Positions 1-8,587 of a DNA stretch of 64,000 nt are shown here, one piece after another. This DNA comes from Myxococcaceae bacterium JPH2. GTDB lineage: Bacteria > Myxococcota > Myxococcia > Myxococcales > Myxococcaceae. The notes beneath the pieces were generated by a model, which saw only the letters and a program-made list of their open reading frames with translations, did no database searches and was not told the origin of the DNA. Every line of letters starts with the position of its first letter. Position 1 is the first letter of the stretch. The stretch lies in assembly GCA_016458225.1 (NCBI GenBank), contig JAEMGR010000001.1, positions 1-64,000 of the forward strand, given 5' to 3'. The position numbers and the translations under genes are program-made.

Positions 1-88
1 GGCACCTCAGCCGAGGCGACAACTTCCCTGACACAGGGGGAGTAGGTCAGAGGGTACGTCGACACAGCGGTTTTGACCCGACGGCAAG

Positions 89-119
89 GCCCTGCCTATC
101 GCTGAAGGATAGGCAGGGC
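89..119. terminator. Perfect 12-bp hairpin, terminator-like
   Basis: GCCCTGCCTATC (89-100) is followed by a 7-nt loop and its exact reverse complement (108-119), then TTC. No gene is visible on either side within the window, so it may end a gene lying left of position 1. There is no long U tract. Confidence 0.5.
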
Positions 120-534
120 TTCGGACAGTTCAGACGGCTGGATGCCGCCGGCATGGCCGGCGCAGCGCTGGATGGGACATTGGCGCCGAAGTTCCCGCGA
201 CGAGCGGCGAGGCCTGGCGACGGTCCCAACTGCCTCCGCCCAGCAGGAGCCAAGTGAAGTAGCCAACCGTATGGAAGTTCGCGGTCACCCAGTCGGACCC
301 CGAAATTTCCTGACTTCGTCTAACCCCAAGATGTCTCTCATGTTTTCCGTCGCACTCTTTAGAGAGGCACCGAGAACGAGTTCGCGCAGAGTTTCTCTCG
401 GGGAGCCGATTGAAAGTCTATGCAACGTCGCAGGACCTTCTTTTCAACACAGGCCTCGCGATGAAAATCGCGGGGCCTTCGTGCGCAAGTCTCTGAGTTA
501 CAAAGGAGTCTCCCTCGCAGAGTAGAGAGCGCTT
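120..534. other. Gene-free stretch
   Basis: I see no credible coding region here: the open frames lack family-like composition and none has a convincing ribosome site. The only structure is the hairpin at 451-478. The stretch adjoins an insertion-sequence remnant and may be debris from it. Confidence 0.4.
451..478. terminator. GAAA-tetraloop hairpin
   Basis: AGGCCTCGCGAT (451-462), loop GAAA, then ATCGCGGGGCCT (467-478). This gives a 12-bp stem with one G-T wobble and a stable GNRA loop. It looks like a terminator or RNA structure, but no gene in the window clearly needs it. Confidence 0.4.
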
Positions 535-814
535 GGAGTTGCCCCCGTCAAATCGGACACGGTCAGAGGGGTGGGGCTGCTCGTCGGTACTCGATGGGGG
601 AACGCGTCCTCAGGCCCTTGTGAGGGTGCACGTGATTGTAGTCGTCGAACCACGTGGGCAACTGTCGAAGGACGGCCTCCGCACTGTCCAGGCGAGTCAG
701 GTGGATGTAGGCGCGCTTGAAGCTCTTCACGAAGGACTCCGCCATCCCGTTGCTCTCAGGTGAGTACGCTGGAGTTGTTCGGATGAGCAGGCCCAGCTTT
801 GCGCCGAACCGCAA
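535..814 (-). mobile_element. IS3-family (IS2-group) remnant
   Basis: The stretch holds the 3' end of an IS2-group transposase, and just beyond its stop (about 537-560) a TGTCCGATTTGACGGGGGCA-like sequence that could be the terminal inverted repeat of the element. The 5' part of the transposase and the other IS end are missing, because the VOC gene ends at 851. The IS end is inferred from position only. Confidence 0.55.
563..814 (-). pseudogene. IS2-group transposase OrfB, C-terminal fragment
   Basis: About 83 codons match the end of the DDE integrase core of IS2-type IS3 transposases. The segment SPESNGMAESFVKSFKR contains the catalytic Glu region, and it is followed by LPTWFDDYNHVHPHKGLR, typical of the family C-terminus. 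The frame can be read about 9 codons further upstream before similarity stops. The first two catalytic Asp residues and the whole OrfA are absent, so the fragment cannot transpose by itself. Confidence 0.8.
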
Positions 815-850
815 GCTCGAGGGACTGAAGTCGCCGGGAAGGCGGCGGAT

Positions 851-1252
851 TCAGGGTCGGCGGAACCGCTGCTTCGCCGCGTCGGTGACCGGAGCGAAGA
901 GGTTGATGAGGTTCCCTTCGGGATCGCGAATGAGCAGAGAGCGATTGCCCCACGGCATGGTCGTCGGCGACTGCACGAGTTCGGTGACGACTCCGCCGAG
1001 CCTGGCGAACGCTGCGTCGACGTCTTCGACGAGGAACTCGATGATCGCCGTATGGTTGTCGGCCGCCCTCGCGGCGCCTTCGGCGAACAGCTTCACGGTG
1101 CGCTCGCTGCCGATGGCGAGCGTGCACGCGGGGGTGGGGATCTCGGCGAAGTCGTCGTTGAGCCACCTCGCCGGCAACGCCGTGACGGCCTCGTAGAAGG
1201 CCACGAGCTTCTTGATGTCGCGAACGATGAGTCGAACGGAGTAGAGGTTCAT
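851..1252 (-). CDS. VOC superfamily (glyoxalase-like) protein
   Basis: This 133-residue protein is a single VOC-fold unit, as in glyoxalase, bleomycin-resistance and dioxygenase relatives. Visible motifs are NLYSVRLIVRDIKKLVAFYE at the N-terminus and the family signature LIRDPEGNLINLFAP near the end, whose Glu would be a metal ligand. I chose the ATG at 1252 because the conserved domain begins there; an in-frame extension upstream has no VOC similarity and would overlap the operator. It is divergent from a YafY-type regulator 43 bp away, a frequent arrangement suggesting that the regulator controls it. Its stop abuts an IS remnant. The substrate cannot be told from the sequence. Confidence 0.85.
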   Translation of the reverse strand: MNLYSVRLIVRDIKKLVAFYEAVTALPARWLNDDFAEIPTPACTLAIGSERTVKLFAEGAARAADNHTAIIEFLVEDVDAAFARLGGVVTELVQSPTTMPWGNRSLLIRDPEGNLINLFAPVTDAAKQRFRRP

Positions 1253-1274
1253 GCCGAGCGTTGTACACAGGGGC

Positions 1275-1296
1275 TGCTGACAGCATGATGTCAGCA
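1275..1296. promoter_or_regulatory. Inverted repeat operator between VOC gene and YafY regulator
   Basis: TGCTGACA and TGTCAGCA (8-bp perfect arms) flank a 6-nt spacer. The right arm ends on the A of the regulator's start codon at 1296. Position between two divergent starts, one of a helix-turn-helix protein, makes an autoregulatory operator the simplest reading. Confidence 0.6.
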
Positions 1297-1994
1297 TGCG
1301 ACGCGCCGACCGGCTGTTCCGAATCATCCAGACGCTGCGGCGCTCGCGGGGGCCCGTCACCGCCACGAAGCTCGCCGACGAGTTCGAGGTCACCAAGCGG
1401 TCTATCTATCGCGACATCGCCGCGTTGGTGGCGCAGCACGTACCGATCCGGGGCGAAGCTGGGGTCGGCTACATCATCGACCGCGAGTTCGACATGCCGC
1501 CCCTCATGCTCACCCCCGACGAGCTCGAAGCGGCGGTCCTCGGCGCGCAATGGGTCGCCGAGCGGGGAGATCGAGCGCTGGCCGCGGCCGCGCGCGACCT
1601 GCTGGCGAAGATTTCGGCGTCCGTCCCCGCGCACCTCCGCGTCTTCGTCACCGAGCCAACCGTCGGTGCACCGGTCCCGCTCGCCCAGCGTCCTGATGGG
1701 ATCGACGTCGCGCAGGTCCGGCGTTGGATCCGCGCCGGACGTAAGCTCCGCATCCGGTACGAGGACGAGGCCGGGAAGCAGACGCGCCGCACGATCTGGC
1801 CGGTGATGATCGGCTACACGGATGCGGTGCGTCTGATCGCGGCGTGGTGCGAGCAGCGCAAGCGCTTTCGCCATTTCCGGACCGACCGCATCCTCGACGC
1901 CGAGTTCCTCGATGACTTGAGCGACGTCCGCCCGGCGAGCTTGCTCACACGATGGAGGGCGCACATGGACGACCGCGGCGTGCGCTTACCGTGA
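1296..1994 (+). CDS. YafY-family HTH/WYL transcriptional regulator
   Basis: 232 residues. Residues 1-60 form a winged helix-turn-helix of the HTH_11/DeoR type (RADRLFRIIQTLRR, then TKRSIYRDIAAL as recognition helix). Residues 130-210 fit a WYL-like ligand domain, with RIRYEDEAGKQTRRTIWPV and later AAWCEQRKRFRHFRTDRI. This is the usual architecture of the YafY family of one-component regulators. The start abuts the inverted repeat at 1275-1296, so a conventional ribosome site is lacking and the mRNA may be leaderless or start elsewhere. It probably controls itself and the divergent VOC gene. The effector is unknown. Confidence 0.88.
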   Translation: MRRADRLFRIIQTLRRSRGPVTATKLADEFEVTKRSIYRDIAALVAQHVPIRGEAGVGYIIDREFDMPPLMLTPDELEAAVLGAQWVAERGDRALAAAARDLLAKISASVPAHLRVFVTEPTVGAPVPLAQRPDGIDVAQVRRWIRAGRKLRIRYEDEAGKQTRRTIWPVMIGYTDAVRLIAAWCEQRKRFRHFRTDRILDAEFLDDLSDVRPASLLTRWRAHMDDRGVRLP

Positions 1995-2321
1995 GGCATC
2001 GGCGTGCCCCCGTGCTGGAGGGGTCGCGCGAGAACGAACTTGGGAGGAATCGCTTCGACGGTGCGCCAGACCGGTGGAGGTCGCGGCGTCGGCACGCGAC
2101 GAATGGCCAGGGCTGAAAGAACCTGAACGAGAGGGACAGTCCCGTCCTCGACAGGGACGCGCGCGCTGGGAGCGTCACCCATCACGTCCCGCGGACCTGG
2201 AACGGCCAGCCCTGGCAGGAGCGACAGCTGGATTGAGCTGGCATCGCGCCTCGGATAACGTCTGACCCAAGCTGCATCCTCGCAGTCGGTCTCGCCAGCC
2301 GATCCCAACTCGGCGTCCGCT
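1995..2321. other. Intergenic stretch, 327 bp
   Basis: No gene, RNA or strong hairpin recognised. The next gene has an unusual TTG start, so part of this stretch (after the in-frame stop at 2256-2258) could belong to its N-terminus if translation begins at a rarer codon. Confidence 0.3.
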
Positions 2322-4175
2322 TTGTTCCCGTACCTGAAGCTGAAGTGGTCCTCGCGCGAGAGTCTCTGCGCGCAGTTGCTGTCGGTCCTCCAGTCGATTC
2401 CACTCGAAGGACCGCATCCCCACGAGAGCACTTCCGCCAACGAGCACTACCTGAAGTGGGCGCTGTACCTCCGAGCGCATCACCAGAAGCCCGGGAGAGA
2501 CCCGACGCGGGAGCGCTGCATCGACCTGCTGGCGCGCTTCGCGGGCCCGGGGCAGCGTGACGCCTTGCGCGACCTCCTCCTCGATGACCGGGAGGGAATC
2601 GTCGCCAGGAGCCACTCCCTGCAGGGGGCGCTTTCCGTGGGGATTGAGCTGTCCCCGCGCGAGTTCGCGGGACTTCTCGACGAGGCCCTCGCCAAGCGCG
2701 ACTGGGGAAGCCCTCCGGACCTGGACAGGCTCCTCTGCCTGGCTCGCACGGAGGAGTCCTGCATCATCGCCGAGCAGGCCCTCGCGCGCGCCACGGCGAG
2801 ACAGCGCGTCGAGGTGCTCGCCCACTCGCGCACAATCCCCCTGCACACACGACTCCGCGACCTCCTGTACGCGCGCTGGCTCGCCGAGGATCGGGAGGCG
2901 ATTCGACGCGAGGACCCGGACTCGTACCTCGAGCGCTACGCGGCCGTGGCCACCTGGGAGCAACCGGGATCCTGGGACGTCCTTGCGCGCCTCGCCCACG
3001 AGGAGGTCTCCCAGGAGCTGCTGTACAACCTGCGCAACGGCCTTCCCTCCGAAGCCTTCGTCCGATGGGCGCGGCTGCGCCCCGAGCTGTACCAGCAGGC
3101 GGCGGAGGCCCTGCGCCTGCCGCTGCCCGAACTGCGCGCCCACTTCCACGCGGACGACCTGCGCGAGCGCCTGAGCCACGCGGCGGTGCACCAGCAGCTC
3201 TTCACCTCCCTCCGCGGCAACATCGCGGTGAAGCGCGACACGACCTTCCCGTTCGCCGCCAGACTGCTGGCCGAGTGGACCGAGGAGAGGCCCCTGCTCC
3301 TCCGCCTGCTCCGCCATCCGAACATGGCCGACCATCCCCGCCGCGCCTTGCTCGCGGCGCTCTTCCTGGTGGACCGGCCGGCCGCCATTCAGTGGGCGTG
3401 GGAGTCACTGGGCGCGGCGGAGCTTCCAGCGCTCGTGCTCGAACTGCTCCAGGAGGTGGCGCTGGCTCCCAGGCCCGAAGAGCGCCCCTTCTTCCTCGAG
3501 GTCCTGCAAGGAACCGACGACGTCGCCGCGTGCTTCGCGCTCGAAGCGCTGCTTGGGCTCGGAGGCGTGGGCGACGAAGCCCGAGAGCGAGTGGAGGCAC
3601 TGACGCGGTCGACGCATCCGGGCCTGCGCGTTCGCGCCGCAGCGGCCCTAATCCGCGCAGGAAGACGCGAGCAACTGCCCGAGCTCGTGCGGCTGGCCCG
3701 GGGGGCTCCCGAAGCATGGCTTCGCGCCGAGGCCCTGCGCTGGCTGTGCGAAGTGGACCGCGAAGCCGGTCAGCCGTGCGTAGAGCAGGCCCTCACGGAC
3801 GAGAGCGCCTGGGGCGATGTGCCGCTCGCGGCGGCAGAAGCCCTCCACGCCCTCGCGAAGCGCGGCACGCCCGAGGACCTCTCCTTGTTGATGAACGCCT
3901 CTGTTGCCGTGCTGGAGACGTTCAACGACGCAAGCCGCTACTCGAGCTACACCTTCTTCCAAATGCACTATCTCGTGGATGAGAGCCTGGAGTTCCACCT
4001 GGCGCGCGACGAGGGACGCGAGCAGGGTGTGCTCCCGTCGCCCCGGGTGCGCAAGTTCGCATTCGATATCCTGGCGAATGCCCGAACGCCGGAGGTGAAG
4101 CCTTCCAGGCACAGCTTCCCGCGTGCCCTGTTCTCGCCCTGGAGCCGACACGAATGGGGACTCACGGGCACCTGA
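2322..4175 (+). CDS. HEAT-repeat-like protein of unknown function
   Basis: 617 residues, almost entirely helical, with no signal peptide or membrane segment. Residues about 300-520 read as degenerate HEAT/Armadillo-type helical pairs (for example CFALEALLGLGGVGDEARER and LRVRAAAALIRAGRREQLPE), a fold used for protein-protein contact. The N-terminal half is also helical and Leu/Arg/Glu-rich but is not a family I recognise. The start is uncertain: the only start codon near the reading-frame beginning is TTG at 2322, and an in-frame stop lies at 2256-2258. It stands alone, with convergent transcription from the beta-lactamase-fold gene downstream. A 5'-truncated gene is possible. Confidence 0.7.
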   Translation: MFPYLKLKWSSRESLCAQLLSVLQSIPLEGPHPHESTSANEHYLKWALYLRAHHQKPGRDPTRERCIDLLARFAGPGQRDALRDLLLDDREGIVARSHSLQGALSVGIELSPREFAGLLDEALAKRDWGSPPDLDRLLCLARTEESCIIAEQALARATARQRVEVLAHSRTIPLHTRLRDLLYARWLAEDREAIRREDPDSYLERYAAVATWEQPGSWDVLARLAHEEVSQELLYNLRNGLPSEAFVRWARLRPELYQQAAEALRLPLPELRAHFHADDLRERLSHAAVHQQLFTSLRGNIAVKRDTTFPFAARLLAEWTEERPLLLRLLRHPNMADHPRRALLAALFLVDRPAAIQWAWESLGAAELPALVLELLQEVALAPRPEERPFFLEVLQGTDDVAACFALEALLGLGGVGDEARERVEALTRSTHPGLRVRAAAALIRAGRREQLPELVRLARGAPEAWLRAEALRWLCEVDREAGQPCVEQALTDESAWGDVPLAAAEALHALAKRGTPEDLSLLMNASVAVLETFNDASRYSSYTFFQMHYLVDESLEFHLARDEGREQGVLPSPRVRKFAFDILANARTPEVKPSRHSFPRALFSPWSRHEWGLTGT

Positions 4176-4287
4176 GCCTCACGCATCGGTCCTCGGGCGG
4201 ATGCAGACGGAGTTCACCGCCCGGGCTTTGAACTCCGGCGTGGACTTCCTGCGCTCGCGTCTCGGCATCGTCGTGGGCATCCTGCGG

Positions 4288-5748
4288 TCACCTCTTCTCA
4301 GGTGTCCTTGGAACCCGGGAAGGCTCAGCGGCCAGTTGCCGCGACTTCGCGTACAGCGCGGCTGCGGTTTCCGCATCGCCCAGCGCGGCGTGACACTCAG
4401 CCAAGCTGTCCCAGGCATTGGCCGATTGCGGATGGAGCTGGGTATTGAGGGTGAACACTCGCAGCGCCGGGCGATTGCCGAGATTCTCACGGATGGCATA
4501 GCCGGCACCGTTGATCTCTCGCTCCAGGTCCGCCTCCGCGATTCCACTGCTGTCGCGCAGCCAAGTCCTCAGCGCCGTATCGTCGCTGCCATCGTCGGCG
4601 AGGGCATGGGTGATCAAGCGTTCGGACAGCGTCTCGCGCGGAAACAACTGCGGCGCGACCTGCGCCATGGTGCTGTCCACCAGCGTGCGCGACCAGATAT
4701 TGCGCGCGCTGCCGTTGGTGAAATAGACAAACGTCCAGACATCCCCGGCCAGCGTCTCCTTGAACAACAGGCGCGCGCGAACGCGAGTGCCTCCATCGTG
4801 GCTTATCTGTCGGTAGGCGCCGCTTTGCCCCATCTCCCACCCACTGACAAACCCACTGTCGCGTCCCGTGCTGAGCGGCTGCGGCTGTAGCAGTGTCTGG
4901 AGCGTCGCGCGGCGCACCAGCTTGCCGGCGACCAGCGCTTGCAGGAAGCGATCGAGATCGCCGACGGTGGTGTGCAGGCCCGCGTGGCCCTGCGCATAGG
5001 CAGGCCAGGCGATATCGTCTTCCCGTTGCAGGGCGCCGTCCTTCCCAATGTAAGCAGGGGCCAGACGTGCGGCCGGAATACCAGATGGCCCCAGCCAGGT
5101 ACTTCGCAGACGCAGGGGCTGCAGGATGCGCTGGCGCACGATGGCCGCGTAGGGCTGGCGGTAATGCGCTTGCAGCAGTGCGGTCAGCACCAGGAAGTTG
5201 GTCTGCGTGTAACGGTTGCTGCTGCCGGTGGCGAACTGCATCGGGGTGTCGGACAGGCTCGCGAACACGGCGTCCAGCGTGGGCGGGAAACCGACGTGGC
5301 CCTTCGACACCACGGCGCCCGCGTGATTCTCGAAGTACTCCGGAACACCGGAGCTGTGATTGAAGAAGTGGCGCACGCTGATTGCCCGCCACGCCTCGGG
5401 CAGGTTCGGCAGGTAGCGGCTGGCCGGTGCATCCAGCTCGACGTGTCCCTGCTCGACGAGCTGCAGCACCAAGGTGCCCGCCAGCAGCTTGGCCAACGAA
5501 TAGGCGTCGAACACGGTCTCGGCGGAGACCGGCGTGTGACGGGCGATGTCCCGCTCGCCGCCGGCTCCCTGATAGACGAGTTCGCCGTTGTGGCGGATCA
5601 GCACGGCCTGTCCGGCGATACCGTAGCGAGCGCGGTTACGCTCCATTTGGGCATCGAGGCGGGTGGTCAGCTCCGCATCAGCAGCCGGTGCGACAGCCGG
5701 AACGGCGACGAGCACACACAGGAGCGCGGCAACAAACGGGTGATGCAT
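4288..5748 (-). CDS. Secreted serine hydrolase, beta-lactamase/PBP fold (class C-like)
   Basis: 486 residues. The ATG at 5748 gives an N-terminal signal peptide (about 1-23, cleaved near APAADA); longer in-frame starts run into IS and DUF1348 debris. The class C / D-alanyl-D-alanine carboxypeptidase triad is visible: SLAK (Ser84, Lys87), Tyr180 in the sequence YTQTN, and HDGG at 317-320 in place of KTG. The last 100 residues include a TPR-like unit (PQSANAWDSLAECHAALGDA). Such proteins hydrolyse peptides or esters in the periplasm; true beta-lactam hydrolysis cannot be concluded. It is transcribed alone, with genetic debris immediately upstream. Confidence 0.85.
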   Translation of the reverse strand: MHHPFVAALLCVLVAVPAVAPAADAELTTRLDAQMERNRARYGIAGQAVLIRHNGELVYQGAGGERDIARHTPVSAETVFDAYSLAKLLAGTLVLQLVEQGHVELDAPASRYLPNLPEAWRAISVRHFFNHSSGVPEYFENHAGAVVSKGHVGFPPTLDAVFASLSDTPMQFATGSSNRYTQTNFLVLTALLQAHYRQPYAAIVRQRILQPLRLRSTWLGPSGIPAARLAPAYIGKDGALQREDDIAWPAYAQGHAGLHTTVGDLDRFLQALVAGKLVRRATLQTLLQPQPLSTGRDSGFVSGWEMGQSGAYRQISHDGGTRVRARLLFKETLAGDVWTFVYFTNGSARNIWSRTLVDSTMAQVAPQLFPRETLSERLITHALADDGSDDTALRTWLRDSSGIAEADLEREINGAGYAIRENLGNRPALRVFTLNTQLHPQSANAWDSLAECHAALGDAETAAALYAKSRQLAAEPSRVPRTPEKR

Positions 5749-5853
5749 CCCGATGATCCTTCCAGAGGTGAGCGCGAACCTTATGAAGGCAGCTGATGCG
5801 GGGTCAATCCGCGAGGAGGAGGGACTCAACCCCGGGGTCCCTCGGGCGGAACA

Positions 5854-5928
5854 GCGAAGGCGGCGCTCACTCCCCGCGATTTGAATGTCATTGGCGCTCA
5901 GGTCTCGGCGGCGAATGAGGCCCTCATT
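5854..5928 (-). pseudogene. DUF1348 (NTF2-like) gene remnant, last 25 codons
   Basis: The minus strand reads NEGLIRRRDLSANDIQIAGS then ERRLR, nearly the same as the end of the intact DUF1348 protein at 14376-14786 ([20 protein letters not shown] then SERRLR). The intact gene has CGC TGA at its end; here the stop has become TGT, so the frame reads on. Only the 3' end is left, joined in frame to the IS5-type fragment upstream. Confidence 0.75.
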
Positions 5929-6060
5929 GTACGGCTGCGCGAGGCGACGCAGCATGAGGCCCGTCATCGCGATGTGGATGAAGGCTTCGAACGAGCGCTC
6001 TTGACGCGCGGAGTCCCGAGCCAGTCGCGGCTGGCGAGTCCGCCACGCAGGGGTGCGCTC
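5929..6060 (-). pseudogene. IS5-family transposase, C-terminal fragment
   Basis: Forty-four codons on the minus strand read ERTPAWRTRQPRLARD, then SFEAFIHIAMTGLMLRRLA, matching the characteristic ERTFAWL...LARDYE...SEAFIHIAMTRLMLRRLA ending of IS5-family transposases. The catalytic region is missing upstream. Downstream it runs straight into the DUF1348 remnant with no stop codon, so a deletion or rearrangement joined the two. Confidence 0.7.
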
Positions 6061-6173
6061 CCCGGGAGACGCCCTTCAAGAAGCGCGGGGCTACGAGGGT
6101 GTGGCGGGAAAGACGCGCCCGAGATGCGTGAGGTGTATGGCCCGAAGCGCGTCATCCGGGTGTAGCAGGGAGT

Positions 6174-6224
6174 GAGAAATAAGCAGCCCCTACGGGTGTT
6201 CACGGGGCGTGTCGCTGCTTTCTC
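6174..6224. other. Imperfect long hairpin upstream of the S9 peptidase gene
   Basis: GAGAA (6174-6178) plus AGCAGC (6182-6187) pair with GCTGCT (6214-6219) plus TTCTC (6220-6224), and CCC/GGG pairs add to the inner stem. It lies in the leader 30 bp before the peptidase start, so it could be an mRNA leader structure or a terminator for transcripts entering from the left. Confidence 0.35.
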
Positions 6225-6255
6225 GTCCCGAGGGACGACGCCACTGGGAGATCCG

Positions 6256-8238
6256 ATGTTGCTGCGCCGTGGAGTGATGGTGTTGATGCTGTGGGCCGTG
6301 CCCGCGCTAGCGGAACCGCCGCCCGTGATTCCCCGGACGCTGTTGTTCGGCAACCGCGTCCGGGATGCGCCCGCGCTGTCTCCAGACGGAGAGAAGCTGG
6401 CCTGGGTCGCGCCCGATGCGAAGGGCGTCATGCAGGTCTGGGTGCGAACGCTGCAAGGCCAGGACGACACCCGCGCCGTCACGAAGGAGCCGAAGCGAGG
6501 CGTCCGGTATTACGAGTGGTCGCAGGACTCGCGCACCCTCCTCTACCCGCAGGACTCCGACGGCGACGAGAACACGCATGTCTACGCCGCCGACCTGTCG
6601 ACGGGCGTGGTGCGCGACCTGACGCCCTTCCAGGGCATCCGCGCCCGGATGCTGGAATCCTCGCCCACCGCGCCGCGAGAGCTCCTGGTGACGATGAACC
6701 TCCGGGAGCGCACGGGCTCGGACATCTACCGCGTGTCGCTCGACACTGGCGCCATCACGCTCGACACGCAGGACCCGGGCGACGTGATGAACTGGACGGC
6801 GGACTCGCAGCTGAACGTGCGCGGAGCGCTGGCGCAGAAGCCGGACGGCACCACGGTGCTGCGCGTCCGGGACTCCGCGCGCACCCCGTGGCGGACGCTG
6901 CTGGAGGTGCCCCTGCGCGAGAACGTCTTCCCGCAGTACATGGGGTTCGTCGGCTTCTCGCGCGACGGCGCGAAGGTGTACCTGAAGAGTCCGCACGGCT
7001 CCAACACCTCGCGGGTGGTGGAGAAGGTGCTGCGCACGGGCGCGGAGAAGGTGCTCGCGGAGGACGCGGGCTCGGACGTGTTCGACGTCCTCTTCCACCC
7101 CGAGCGCAAGGTGGTCCAAGCCGTGGCCTTCAACACCGACGGACACGTGCGGTGGAAGGTGCTGGACCCAAGCCTGCGCGAGGACTTCGAGGTGCTGGGC
7201 CGCATGGCCGACGGAGACTTCTCCCTGGTCAGCCGCGACCGCGCGGACCGCCGGTGGGTGGTGGCCTTCGAGCAGGACGCCGCGCCCTTGCGCTACTACA
7301 CCTACGACCGGTCCACCCACCGCGCCGAGCTGCTCTTCTCCAACCAGCCCTCGCTGGAACAGACGCCGCTGGCGCGGATGAAACCCTTCCAGCTGAAGTC
7401 CCGCGACGGCCTGACGCTGACGGGCTACCTGACTCGGCCGGTGGATGCGCCGCAGGGCCCGCTGCCCACGGTGCTGCTGGTGCACGGCGGCCCGTGGACG
7501 CGGGACACGTGGCGCTTCAGCCCGGAGGTGCAGTGGCTGGCGAACCGGGGCTACGCAGTGCTCCAGGTCAACTTCCGCGCTTCCGCGGGGCTGGGAAAGG
7601 CCTTCCTCAACGCGGGCAACCGCCAGTGGGGCCGCGCGATGAACGACGACCTGGAGGACGCGGTGGCGTGGGCGGTGAAGGAGGGCCAGGTGGATGCCTC
7701 GCGGGTCGCCATCATGGGCAGCTCCTACGGAGGCTACGCGGCGCTCGCGGGCGCGGCGTTCAGCCCCACGCTGTACCGCTGCGCGGTGGATGCCTTTGGC
7801 ATCTCCAACCTCTTCACGTTCCTGAAGTCCTTCCCGCCGCAGTGGCAGGTCATCCGAGGCTCGTACGCCCAGCGCGTGGGCGACGTGGACGACCCGGCCG
7901 AGCAGGAGCGGCTGCGCGCCACCTCGCCCGTCTTCTCCGTGGACCAGATTCGCATCCCCATGTTCGTGGCGCAGGGAGCGAACGACCCGCGGGTGAAGCA
8001 GGCGGAGTCCGAGCAGATGGTGTCCGCGCTGGAGAAGGCCGGGCGTGACGTGACGTACGTGCTCTATCCCAACGAAGGCCACGGCTTCTATCAGCCTGAG
8101 AACAACCTGGACTACCACGCGCGCGTGGAGGCCTTCCTGGCGCGACACCTCGGGGGCCGATTGGAGCCACTGCCGACGGAAGGGCGTGTGCCGGGCTCGA
8201 GCGCAGTCGTCCGCCAATCCGGCGGCACGGCGAAGTAG
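6256..8238 (+). CDS. Secreted S9-family prolyl oligopeptidase-like serine peptidase
   Basis: 660 residues. The ATG at 6256 is preceded by GGGAG with about 5 nt spacing and opens a signal peptide (residues 1-20, ending PALAE). The middle, about 30-390, has beta-propeller-like repeats with S9-type phrases such as ALSPDGEKLAWV and YEWSQDSRTLLYPQD. The C-terminal alpha/beta hydrolase domain carries the triad: Ser490 in GSSYGGY, Asp577 in GANDPRV, His609 in NEGHGF. Family members cleave short peptides (dipeptidyl or acylaminoacyl peptidases). Export suggests use on peptides in the periplasm or outside the cell. It appears to be monocistronic. Confidence 0.93.
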   Translation: MLLRRGVMVLMLWAVPALAEPPPVIPRTLLFGNRVRDAPALSPDGEKLAWVAPDAKGVMQVWVRTLQGQDDTRAVTKEPKRGVRYYEWSQDSRTLLYPQDSDGDENTHVYAADLSTGVVRDLTPFQGIRARMLESSPTAPRELLVTMNLRERTGSDIYRVSLDTGAITLDTQDPGDVMNWTADSQLNVRGALAQKPDGTTVLRVRDSARTPWRTLLEVPLRENVFPQYMGFVGFSRDGAKVYLKSPHGSNTSRVVEKVLRTGAEKVLAEDAGSDVFDVLFHPERKVVQAVAFNTDGHVRWKVLDPSLREDFEVLGRMADGDFSLVSRDRADRRWVVAFEQDAAPLRYYTYDRSTHRAELLFSNQPSLEQTPLARMKPFQLKSRDGLTLTGYLTRPVDAPQGPLPTVLLVHGGPWTRDTWRFSPEVQWLANRGYAVLQVNFRASAGLGKAFLNAGNRQWGRAMNDDLEDAVAWAVKEGQVDASRVAIMGSSYGGYAALAGAAFSPTLYRCAVDAFGISNLFTFLKSFPPQWQVIRGSYAQRVGDVDDPAEQERLRATSPVFSVDQIRIPMFVAQGANDPRVKQAESEQMVSALEKAGRDVTYVLYPNEGHGFYQPENNLDYHARVEAFLARHLGGRLEPLPTEGRVPGSSAVVRQSGGTAK

Positions 8239-8587
8239 GCAGCGCAGAATCTGGGGCGGAGGGGAATCGCGGCCCTCCCCTCCCCTGACTCGGCCATGGA
8301 GAGTGGGTTCAGCACGCGCGAAGGGAAACTGGGAGAGTCCTTTGAGAGCGTTGATGACGCGAAGGTGAAGCGCTTCGACGACATCAAAGTCTTCGACTTC
8401 CAGCAGTGCGTGCACCCGGCAAGCAGCTACGTTGCGCCAGCCAAGTTCGAATGGGCAGCAGCGCCGTCAGCCTGTCCGCGTGAGCGGCTCAATCCCCTCC
8501 CCGCAATGCACCCATCGAGTCGAAAGCACGCGACGGGTGTCGGCAGATACGCCATGACGGTGGAGGCACTGCGGCCGATGCCGCCCG
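8239..8587. other. Intergenic stretch, 349 bp
   Basis: Lies between two converging genes. A plus-strand frame from about 8296 is open, but I do not recognise the protein and it runs into the 3' end of the DUF5648 gene on the other strand. No strong hairpin was found. Confidence 0.3.

Noticed and set aside
4288-5748. Reading the serine hydrolase as a true class C beta-lactamase
   Set aside because: SLAK, Tyr and HDGG are present but HDGG replaces KTG and a TPR-like tail is added; many relatives are esterases or peptidases.
6307-8415. Minus-strand open frame of about 700 codons opposite the S9 peptidase
   Set aside because: Overlaps a gene with a complete catalytic triad; composition is that of an antisense shadow.
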